From: CAYSND01 sp964642235
Lineage (GTDB): Bacteria; Bacteroidota; Bacteroidia; Bacteroidales; UBA932
Direction of reading: 5' to 3'
Assembly: GCA_964642235.1 (NCBI GenBank)
Contig: CAZXOP010000065.1
Location: forward strand, 1-10,583
Length of the DNA stretch: 10,583 nucleotides
Positions 1 through 7,470 of this stretch are shown here, piece after piece. Position numbers and translations under genes: made by a program. Below the pieces are notes generated by a model. The model saw only the letters and a list, made by a program, of their open reading frames with translations, was not told the origin of the DNA and did not search any database. Position 1 is the stretch's first letter; every line of letters begins with the position of its first letter.

Positions 1-2
1 CA

Positions 3-1613
3 GGGATAGCAGTTTTACTACCGATGATTTTTATTGTTCTAAATGAAGGGGAGGCATTTAACAACTCCCTTCTCTCTAAGATTTATGATTATATGGGGTT
101 CTCTTCCCATAATAAATTTATTCTATTTCTAATTTTAGCGGTACTTACCATTCTGATTATAAAGAGTTTACTTAATCTTCTAATAGTAAACTATCAGAAC
201 AAGTATCTTTTAGGGCTCTATCGACATTATTCGAGGACTCTCTTTTCGCATCTATACAGTAAGGGACTCCTTTTCGTCAAAGATTCGAACACTTCCGAGC
301 TCTCTTTTAATGTAAATGCGGTCTGTTATAATTTCGGGGTGGTCTATCTTGCCTCGATTTTAAAGTTTATAGGGGAGCTACTCTTTTCGATTTTCTTATT
401 GGTGGCACTCTGTGTATATAATCCCCTCTCTTCACTCTTGGTGGTGCTGACCTTTCTCCCCTTTGTGGTACTCTATCTCTATGTAATCCGCACTCGTCTG
501 AAAGTCTATGGAAAGGAGGAGATGATTGCACGCAGAGAGCAGACGAAGGTGGTACAAGAGACTTTTAAAGGGTATGCAGAGATGAAGATCAATAATGCCT
601 TCCCTAAAATGAAATCTCGTTTCGATACGGGACTTGAGAATGTATCGAAATATCGATTAAAAAGCACCCTCATTCAGAGCGTCCCCTCTTATCTATTAGA
701 AATAGCAATAGCGCTCGTTATATCAACTCTTATAATATTAAGTATCGATGCTCAAGATGCATCAATGAGGGTTTTCTTAGGGGTATTTGCGGTGGCTGCG
801 ATTAGAATGCTCCCTTCGGTACACTCTTTAATCTCCACAGTAGGCTCCATAAAATCAACACAATACACAGTGGAAGTCATTGAGGAGATAGAGGGGTACT
901 CCCCCTCTTCGGAGGAGACAAAGGCTAAGGTCGAACCCCTCCCCTTTGAAAGGACAATAGAGGTTCGGAACCTCTCGTTTTCGTATTCTGACAAGGGTCA
1001 AGCCCGCAATGACAAAGTCATTAATAACCTGAGCTTTAATATAAGGAAGGGGGAGAGATTTGGGATAAAGGGGCGCACCGGAGCAGGGAAGAGCACGCTT
1101 TTTAATCTCCTGCTCGGACTCTTTGCACCCGAAGGGGGCACTATTGAAATAGACGGAGTTCCATTGGACTCTACGAATGTAAGAAACTGGCAGCAGAGGG
1201 TGGGATATGTGCCGCAGGATGTTTTTATTGCAGACCTCTCAATTGCAGAAAACATTGCCCTTGGGGAGGAGATCGGGGAGATAAATATTGAGAGGGTTTG
1301 GGAGGTGCTGAGTCAAGTGTCACTCAAGGAGTTTGCAGAGGCATTGCCCGAAGGGGTAAATTCCATTATAGGGGAGGCAGGGAGCAGGATTTCCGGAGGG
1401 CAGAGGCAGAGAATCGGGATTGCGAGGGCTCTTTACAAAGAGGCTACGGTATTGTTTTTCGACGAAGCCACCTCTTCGCTTGATTCACAGACGGAGAGAG
1501 AGATAAATGACGCTATTAAAAAATTATCTGACGAACATAAGCGATTGACCATTATTGTAATATCCCACCGCGAAAGCTCTCTTGCCTTCTGCGATAGAAT
1601 TTTAGAAATATGA
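3..1613 (+). CDS. ABC exporter, fused membrane and ATPase domains (5' partial)
   Basis: An ATP-driven exporter half-transporter of the inner membrane that would work as a homodimer. The first ATG is at base 24, but the frame is open to the window edge and the upstream codons (GIAVLLP) continue a hydrophobic helix, so the true start is outside the window. Numbering from the ATG, five further membrane segments lie near residues 30-53, 105-128, 130-153, 216-240 and 245-270. The ATPase domain has Walker A GRTGAGKST (350-358), a Q-loop in GYVPQD, signature ISGGQ (456-460), Walker B ending D480-E481, D-loop SSLD and H-loop His515, so it looks catalytically complete. The protein stops soon after the H-loop, giving a short C-terminus. 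Its fold resembles lipid-linked oligosaccharide flippases (PglK/MsbA group) and peptide exporters. The substrate cannot be read from the sequence, but the overlapping HPr-kinase-like gene favours a modified peptide. It has no visible N-terminal C39 peptidase, though that region is cut off. Confidence 0.93.
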   Translation, partial: GIAVLLPMIFIVLNEGEAFNNSLLSKIYDYMGFSSHNKFILFLILAVLTILIIKSLLNLLIVNYQNKYLLGLYRHYSRTLFSHLYSKGLLFVKDSNTSELSFNVNAVCYNFGVVYLASILKFIGELLFSIFLLVALCVYNPLSSLLVVLTFLPFVVLYLYVIRTRLKVYGKEEMIARREQTKVVQETFKGYAEMKINNAFPKMKSRFDTGLENVSKYRLKSTLIQSVPSYLLEIAIALVISTLIILSIDAQDASMRVFLGVFAVAAIRMLPSVHSLISTVGSIKSTQYTVEVIEEIEGYSPSSEETKAKVEPLPFERTIEVRNLSFSYSDKGQARNDKVINNLSFNIRKGERFGIKGRTGAGKSTLFNLLLGLFAPEGGTIEIDGVPLDSTNVRNWQQRVGYVPQDVFIADLSIAENIALGEEIGEINIERVWEVLSQVSLKEFAEALPEGVNSIIGEAGSRISGGQRQRIGIARALYKEATVLFFDEATSSLDSQTEREINDAIKKLSDEHKRLTIIVISHRESSLAFCDRILEI

Positions 1614-2536
1614 CCAACTCTTTTAGATATAAGATTGCCGGGGTCTCGTTAAGTCTTGAGACGACCATGCCGACCTCTCCTCTCGATAAAATTGAGGGAT
1701 TTTCGCTCTTTAAAAACGACAATCTCTCGGCCACCCCTCATCTCGTGTTTTCTGTTGCGGGGAGACTCGACCAGATGAGAGAGGCGATGGAATATACGGA
1801 GCTGCATAAACCTCTTCACGAGTTTGATTTCGATGATGAGATTATTAAATGCTCATTTTACAGTGACGGCAGTCGCTATCTTTTTAAGATGGTTCCCGAA
1901 CAAGGGACCCCTTTTCTCTTTGTCTGCGACAATAAAATCAATGACAATGACTCGCTCCGCATCGTCAGTAACTGGGAGGAGACCCTTCACTCTTCGATGC
2001 TCAGGTTCGGGACGTGGATGGCTTTTGCAATAGCAGTGGCTCCGAAAAAAGCCTTCCCTATTCACTCTTCGGTTATAGTTTATGATGATAGGGCAATACT
2101 TTTCCTTGGGGAGTCAGGCACCGGAAAATCGACACACACTCGTCTCTGGAGGCAAAATATCCCCGGCTCTTTCCTACTGAATGACGACAGCCCCATTATC
2201 TCTGCCGCCAATGGTAAAATTTTCGTTTTCGGCTCTCCATGGAGTGGAAAAACCCCCTGCTATAAGGATGCCTACTACCCTGTGGCAGCGATAGTCAGAC
2301 TCTCTCAAGCCCCTGCAAACCATATAACAGAGCTTGGGAAAATTGCCGCATTTGGAGCCCTTTACCCTTCGGCTCCCCCTGCATTTGCTTATGACGAACC
2401 CCTCTCCGATCTTATCTGTGCCTCCGTTTCGGATATTATAGAAAGAATACCTATATTCAGCCTTGAGTGTCTCCCTGATGCCGCTGCTGCAATAATGGTA
2501 AAAGAGAGGATTGAATTATATAATAAAACTAAATAA
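1610..2536 (+). CDS. HPr-kinase-like P-loop protein
   Basis: A 308-residue cytoplasmic protein whose C-terminal half resembles the catalytic domain of HPr kinase/phosphorylase. Walker A is GESGTGKST (167-175), followed by HTRLW, and an acidic NDD motif sits at 191-193, where HPr kinases carry the metal-binding and catalytic Asp pair. The N-terminal ~150 residues do not look like the HPrK N-terminal domain. No HPr gene is present, so this is probably not the carbon-regulation enzyme. Related stand-alone kinases occur in lasso peptide and PqqD-associated clusters, where some phosphorylate the precursor peptide (ThcoK type). Transfer of that role here is inference. The start ATG overlaps the exporter stop as ATGA (4 bp), indicating translational coupling, and the next gene starts 2 bp downstream. 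The protein ends in a lysine-containing tail. A true kinase substrate is unknown; a nucleotide-binding regulator without kinase activity is possible. Confidence 0.88.
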   Translation: MTNSFRYKIAGVSLSLETTMPTSPLDKIEGFSLFKNDNLSATPHLVFSVAGRLDQMREAMEYTELHKPLHEFDFDDEIIKCSFYSDGSRYLFKMVPEQGTPFLFVCDNKINDNDSLRIVSNWEETLHSSMLRFGTWMAFAIAVAPKKAFPIHSSVIVYDDRAILFLGESGTGKSTHTRLWRQNIPGSFLLNDDSPIISAANGKIFVFGSPWSGKTPCYKDAYYPVAAIVRLSQAPANHITELGKIAAFGALYPSAPPAFAYDEPLSDLICASVSDIIERIPIFSLECLPDAAAAIMVKERIELYNKTK

Positions 2537-2538
2537 TT

Positions 2539-5376
2539 ATGGTAAAATTAGCGACAACTAAAGGAATTCTTTTGTTTCTATTGTTCTTCCCCACTTTGGT
2601 TTTTTCCCAGAAAAAGCCTTTAGACCACTCTGTTTACGATTCGTGGCAGTCACTAAATAGTCAGAGTATCCCTTACAATGGGAAAACAGCCATCTATAAT
2701 GTAACCTCTCAAGAGGGAGATGGAACGCTGTATCTCTATGATTTACAGAAAAATGAGAGTATCGTCATCCCAAGAGGCTCAGACGCCGTCATTAGCACTG
2801 ACGGAAAAAATGCTGTACTTAAAATCTCCCCCACATATAGCCAAACACGTGAGGCTAAAATAAAAAAGAAAAAAGGTCCGGAGATGCCGCAAGACACCCT
2901 TGCTATTATAAACCTAAAGACCAAGGAGATTAAAAAGTACCCCAACCTCAACTCCTTTAAGTATGGGAAGGAGTTGAAAAAGTTTATTGTTTTTATGGAG
3001 AGCGAGAAGAAGGAGGAGAGCCCTAAAAAAGATACCACCAAAACAGAAGCCCCTAAAGAGAAAGCAAAAAAGCCCGATAAAGATGCAGGGAAACCGATAT
3101 ATATTCTAAATCTCGCAGATGGTAAATTAGATACCATCAAATTTGTCGATAAATATTCTGTTTCTAAAGATGGCTCTACCCTTTTTTACATTACCAAGCC
3201 TGAGAAAGGGGATTCGCTTACCCAAAAAGGTCTATTTAGATATAACTTGGAGAGTAAACAGTTTAGTTCCATTTTGACCGGCGATAAAAAAGCTAAATTT
3301 TCACTCCCATCGGAGAATGAGGGGTTAACCTCTATTGCCTTTTATGCACAACTCGATACTGCTAAGAGTGAGGAGAAATTTACCAATGTCTATCTATATG
3401 ACATGTCTGTGGGGAAGGAGGCGGAAGTTATTGTTTCAAATAAGACAGAGGGGGTACCTGAGGGGTGGATGGTCTCAGATAAGGCCTCTCTCACCTTCTC
3501 AAAAGATGGAAGAAGGCTCGTTTTGGGAACCAAGCCTATCCCTGCCGAGAAAGATACTACCGCTCCCGATTTTGAGAGGGTAAATATGAATATCTGGCGG
3601 TGGGATGCCGATATACTCCCCGTGGAAGAAGATATAAGAAAGAGTGATATTGAAAATAAATCATATACTGCACTTTACACTTTTAATTCCCCTTCTAAAA
3701 TCATTCAACTCGCAGATAAAGAGATACCAAATGTTAATGTCGGAGAGTACAATGTTCAAGATTATATTCTATCTGTCACCTCAAAACCATATATGGTTAT
3801 GGGACAATGGGAGTCGGATGGTTTCTACGACCTTTATAAGATATCCCTGCTAACCGGAGAGCGTGAACTCCTTAAAAAGAAAATTACAGGTTCTTTCTCC
3901 GGAGCATCAAGAGAGGGGAGCTATTACCTTTGGTATGATTATTCGGATTTGAATTGGTATCTATATAATCTCTCTTCCTCAGAGGCTCGAAACATCACAA
4001 AGGATTTAGGGGTAACTTTCTGGGATGATGAAACAGATACACCCCAATCCCCAAGACCTTATTCATCACCTATCTGGATGGAGAATGAATCTGCCTTTTT
4101 ATTAGCCGACAAATTCGACCTTTGGCAGTTTGATCCCAAAGGGGTTAAAGCCCCTACAATGATAACTGAGGGGAGAGGGAGAGAATCAAACAGAGTTTTC
4201 AGAGTGACATTCCCTCTTTATGACTCCGAATTCCCTTTTTCAAGGGGTAATTTTAGTTGGGGGAGAGTTATAAAGAAAAACGAACCTCTCTATCTCTCAT
4301 CTTTTAATAAAGTTACCAAAGAGACAGGGTATTACCTTTTCGATGCCAATAAGAAAAAGGGGAAACTTTCCAAGTTAGTGGAAGGGGGATTTACCTACCA
4401 GCTTGACGGAGCCTTTATCTCCTCAAAAACCCCGCTCTATCTCTACACGAAGTCAAATTTTGAAAACTCTCCTAATGTTTTTCTTACCGCAGATCTCTTC
4501 CGCACAGAGAAACAGCTCACCAATACTAACCCTCAACAGAGTGAGTATAACTGGGGAAGCGTGGAGCTAATTTCATGGATGACTGCTGATTCTACTCCTA
4601 TCAAAGCAGAGGGGCTACTTTTCAAGCCTGAGAATTTTGATGCGACTAAAAAGTACCCTATGATTATCTATTTTTATGAGAAGTATTCCGATGAACTCTT
4701 TAGATACAGGTCTCCCGCTCCAAGTCGCTCGACTGTGAATATCCCCTATTTCGTCAGCAATGAATATATTGTTTTCATTCCCGATATCTATTTTACTATC
4801 GGTCATCCCGGTAAAAGCGCCTTAAACTCTATTCTCCCTGCTGTGGATATGTTATGCAGTAATAGCTGGGTGGATAGTGAGAATTTGGCTATTCAAGGGC
4901 AGAGCTGGGGAGGGTATCTTGTCTCTTATATGATAACCCAAACTGACAGATTTAAGGCTGCCGGAGCAGGTGCCCCCGTGGCAAATATGACCTCTGCTTA
5001 TGGAGGAATCCGTTGGGGTTCAGGAAAATGTCGTCAGTTCCAATACGAACACGGACAGAGTAGAATAGGGAGTACTCTTTGGTCGGATTTTGACCTCTAT
5101 TATGAAAACTCTCCCCTCTTCTTCGTTCCAAATGTCAAAACCCCTGTACTTATAATGCACAATGACCAAGATGATGCTGTTCCCTGGTATCAGGGGATAG
5201 AGTTATTCACAGCCCTCCGCAGGTTAGAAAAACCTGCCTGGATGCTACAATATAAAGGGGAGCTTCACAACCTCTCAAAAAGGCATAATGCTAAAGACCT
5301 CTCAGTTAAACTCGCTGAGTTTTTTGGGTATTACCTCAAAGGGGAGCCTCTCCCTGAATGGATGAAAGTAGAATAA
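2539..5376 (+). CDS. Secreted S9 (prolyl oligopeptidase family) serine peptidase
   Basis: A 945-residue exported serine peptidase, predicted periplasmic or outer-membrane associated. Residues 1-23 form a Sec signal peptide (K3/K8, then a leucine- and phenylalanine-rich core) with likely cleavage VFS|QKK. A long N-terminal region of repeated beta strands, probably a propeller, precedes the alpha/beta-hydrolase domain at about residues 690-935. The catalytic triad is readable: Ser789 in GQSWGG, Asp878 in HNDQDDAV and His910 in GELHN. A lysine/glutamate-rich low-complexity insert lies near residues 152-187. At 945 residues it is much longer than prolyl oligopeptidase or DPP4 (roughly 700-770) but typical of an uncharacterised Bacteroidota S9 group. 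Peptide specificity is unknown. It starts 2 bp after the kinase-like gene stop, with no Shine-Dalgarno, so it is presumably co-transcribed. It may trim or destroy peptides exported by the upstream transporter, or serve nutrition; neither can be proven here. Confidence 0.93.
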   Translation: MVKLATTKGILLFLLFFPTLVFSQKKPLDHSVYDSWQSLNSQSIPYNGKTAIYNVTSQEGDGTLYLYDLQKNESIVIPRGSDAVISTDGKNAVLKISPTYSQTREAKIKKKKGPEMPQDTLAIINLKTKEIKKYPNLNSFKYGKELKKFIVFMESEKKEESPKKDTTKTEAPKEKAKKPDKDAGKPIYILNLADGKLDTIKFVDKYSVSKDGSTLFYITKPEKGDSLTQKGLFRYNLESKQFSSILTGDKKAKFSLPSENEGLTSIAFYAQLDTAKSEEKFTNVYLYDMSVGKEAEVIVSNKTEGVPEGWMVSDKASLTFSKDGRRLVLGTKPIPAEKDTTAPDFERVNMNIWRWDADILPVEEDIRKSDIENKSYTALYTFNSPSKIIQLADKEIPNVNVGEYNVQDYILSVTSKPYMVMGQWESDGFYDLYKISLLTGERELLKKKITGSFSGASREGSYYLWYDYSDLNWYLYNLSSSEARNITKDLGVTFWDDETDTPQSPRPYSSPIWMENESAFLLADKFDLWQFDPKGVKAPTMITEGRGRESNRVFRVTFPLYDSEFPFSRGNFSWGRVIKKNEPLYLSSFNKVTKETGYYLFDANKKKGKLSKLVEGGFTYQLDGAFISSKTPLYLYTKSNFENSPNVFLTADLFRTEKQLTNTNPQQSEYNWGSVELISWMTADSTPIKAEGLLFKPENFDATKKYPMIIYFYEKYSDELFRYRSPAPSRSTVNIPYFVSNEYIVFIPDIYFTIGHPGKSALNSILPAVDMLCSNSWVDSENLAIQGQSWGGYLVSYMITQTDRFKAAGAGAPVANMTSAYGGIRWGSGKCRQFQYEHGQSRIGSTLWSDFDLYYENSPLFFVPNVKTPVLIMHNDQDDAVPWYQGIELFTALRRLEKPAWMLQYKGELHNLSKRHNAKDLSVKLAEFFGYYLKGEPLPEWMKVE

Positions 5377-5406
5377 ATAATAATAACAGATATAAAATAT
5401 ACACGT

Positions 5407-7470
5407 ATGAAAAAATTAATTGTTTTAGGATTATTTGCTATGGCGTTAGTTAGTTGTAAGAATGAAGTTAAGGAGGAGGCTCCTTATATTCCCAAGCCGA
5501 CAGTAGAGGTAATAGAGGGAAAATTTACCCCCGAAATAATGAACCTCTTAGGAAGAGTTTCAGATCCGAAAGTCTCCCCCTCCGGCGACAAAATCCTCTA
5601 TGGTGTCTCTTATACAGATATCGCTCTGAATAAGAGTCAGAGACAGCTTTTCGTAATGAATGTGGATGGGAGTAATAATAGACAGCTTACCACTTTCCCT
5701 AAAAGCAGCAGTAATGCACGCTGGTACGATAACTCCAATATCGTCTTTTTAAGGGGCGGCGAACTCTATATTATGAACATAGATGGAAAAGATAAAGAGA
5801 GTAAGATTAGTGGAGTAGAGGGGGATATCTCCTCTTTTGAGTTCTCTCCTGATGGGAAGAAAATCCTTTTTGTTCAGGAATTTAAGGTGGTAAAAGAGGC
5901 TGCCGATATCTATCCCGACCTTCCAAAGGCTTCCGGAAGGTATATTACTGATTTAATGTATCGTCATTGGGACTGCTTCGTCAGCACCATTCCCCACTCT
6001 TATATTGCAGATTTCAGCACCAAAGCTGTTAGCGGGGTGGTCGATATTTTAGATGGAGCCCCTTATGAACTCCCCACACTCCCTTTGAGTGGTCTTGAGC
6101 AGCTTAGCTGGAGCCCTGACGGAAAAGAGATTGCCTACTCATGCCGTAAACTTGTGGGAAAAGAGTATGCCTTTTCTACCAATACAGATATCTATCTCTA
6201 TAATGTAGAGAGTCGCGAATGTAAAAACCTGACTGAAGGGATGATGGGATATGACACTGACCCTGTTTTCTCTCCTGACGGAAAATATATTGCCTGGATT
6301 AGCATGGAGAGAGGGGGATTTGAGGCGGACAAACAGAGACTTTTTATCCTCGATATGGCTACAGGAGTTAAAAAAGAACTCTCGGCAAATTATAAATACA
6401 ATATGACTTCTCCCACTTGGAAACCTTCGGGGGATGGGCTCTATTTCTGCTCTTTGGTAAATGCCCTCGATGCTCTTTTCCAAGTTGACTTAGAGGGGAA
6501 TGTCTCCCGAATAACCTCTCCTGATGTATGGTTTGATTTTGATGGTGGACTTCAAGTTGTTGGCGACAAGCTTATTACCACTTATAAATCTATGAGCCAG
6601 CCTAATGAAATCGTCTCTGTCTCCATAGCAGATGGTTCATTTACACAGCTTACTTCTGAAAATGAGCAGATTCTCTCACAGTTAAAGAAGGAGAGTTGCG
6701 AGCAGAGATGGATTACCACTACCGATAATAAGAAGATGCACACTTGGGTTATCTACCCACCTGATTTCGATAAAACCAAAAAATACCCCGCAATCCTCTT
6801 CTGTACCGGAGGACCTCAGGGAACTTTAAGCCAGAGCTGGTCATACAGATGGAATTTCAAGTTAATGGCAGCACAGGGTTATATTGTTATTCTTCCTAAC
6901 CGTCGTGGAACGACCGCTTTCGGGCAGGAGTGGTGCGACCAGATTTCAGGGGACTACTGCGGACAAAACATGCAGGACTACCTCTCTGCTGCCAAGGAGC
7001 TCCTTAAAGAACCCTACGTTGGAAAAATGGGGGTTTCAGGGGCAAGCTACGGAGGATATTCTGTCTATTATCTTGCAGGAATCCATAAAGGACTCTTCTC
7101 GGCATTTGTTGCTCATGCAGGGATTTTCAACCAAGAGCAGATGTATATGATGACAGAAGAGATGTGGTTCCCTCATTGGGATAACGGAGGTGCCCCTTGG
7201 GACAATAACCCTATTGCCAAGAGGCATTATGAAAACTCCCCCCACAAACTAATTAAAAACTGGAATACCCCTATTCTAATCACTCATGGAGAGATGGATT
7301 ACAGAGTACCTGTTGAGCAGGGGATGGCTGCATTTAATGCTGCACAGATGATGGGAGTCCCTTCAGAAATGCTCCTCTTCCCCGAAGAAAACCATTGGAT
7401 TCTCAGACCCCAAAACTCTATTCAGTGGCACCGTGTCTATTTTGAATGGTTCGACAAGTGGCTTAAATAA
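5407..7470 (+). CDS. dpp5: DPP5-like dipeptidyl peptidase lipoprotein (S9 family)
   Basis: A 687-residue exopeptidase that should release N-terminal dipeptides from peptides in the cell envelope. It resembles P. gingivalis DPP5 (about 684 residues, preferring hydrophobic or Ala at P1) through most of its length, including TDLMYRHWD, EGMMGYDT, ISGDY and EEMWF segments; the comparison is from memory. Residues 1-17 form a lipoprotein signal with lipobox LVSC and Cys17, followed by charged KNEVKEE, so it is membrane-anchored. Propeller strands with SPDGK-type turns occur at 57-65, 146-155, 235-244 and 288-297. The hydrolase domain begins near residue 440 and carries Ser547 (GASYGG), Asp631 (HGEMD) and His663 (ENHW), a complete triad. 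The gene follows the preceding S9 gene by 30 AT-rich bases without an obvious terminator, so the same operon is likely. Its last 8 bp overlap the 3' end of the convergent ATPase gene. Confidence 0.93.
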   Translation: MKKLIVLGLFAMALVSCKNEVKEEAPYIPKPTVEVIEGKFTPEIMNLLGRVSDPKVSPSGDKILYGVSYTDIALNKSQRQLFVMNVDGSNNRQLTTFPKSSSNARWYDNSNIVFLRGGELYIMNIDGKDKESKISGVEGDISSFEFSPDGKKILFVQEFKVVKEAADIYPDLPKASGRYITDLMYRHWDCFVSTIPHSYIADFSTKAVSGVVDILDGAPYELPTLPLSGLEQLSWSPDGKEIAYSCRKLVGKEYAFSTNTDIYLYNVESRECKNLTEGMMGYDTDPVFSPDGKYIAWISMERGGFEADKQRLFILDMATGVKKELSANYKYNMTSPTWKPSGDGLYFCSLVNALDALFQVDLEGNVSRITSPDVWFDFDGGLQVVGDKLITTYKSMSQPNEIVSVSIADGSFTQLTSENEQILSQLKKESCEQRWITTTDNKKMHTWVIYPPDFDKTKKYPAILFCTGGPQGTLSQSWSYRWNFKLMAAQGYIVILPNRRGTTAFGQEWCDQISGDYCGQNMQDYLSAAKELLKEPYVGKMGVSGASYGGYSVYYLAGIHKGLFSAFVAHAGIFNQEQMYMMTEEMWFPHWDNGGAPWDNNPIAKRHYENSPHKLIKNWNTPILITHGEMDYRVPVEQGMAAFNAAQMMGVPSEMLLFPEENHWILRPQNSIQWHRVYFEWFDKWLK

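Noticed and set aside
1610..2536. True HPr kinase/phosphorylase (HprK) of carbon regulation
   Set aside because: The N-terminal half does not resemble the HprK N-domain, there is no HPr or PTS gene nearby, and the gene is coupled to an exporter.
2736..3140. A 134-codon open frame on the minus strand
   Set aside because: It lies inside the S9 peptidase gene, opposite its lysine-rich coding stretch; the sense frame has clear family motifs and the antisense product has none.
6139..6483. A 114-codon open frame on the minus strand
   Set aside because: It is antisense to well-conserved DPP5 propeller sequence with SPDGK repeats and has no recognisable domain or start context.
5407..7470. Lasso peptide isopeptidase (S9 family)
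   Set aside because: The length and many segments match DPP5 better, so the peptide-cluster context alone is not enough to rename it.
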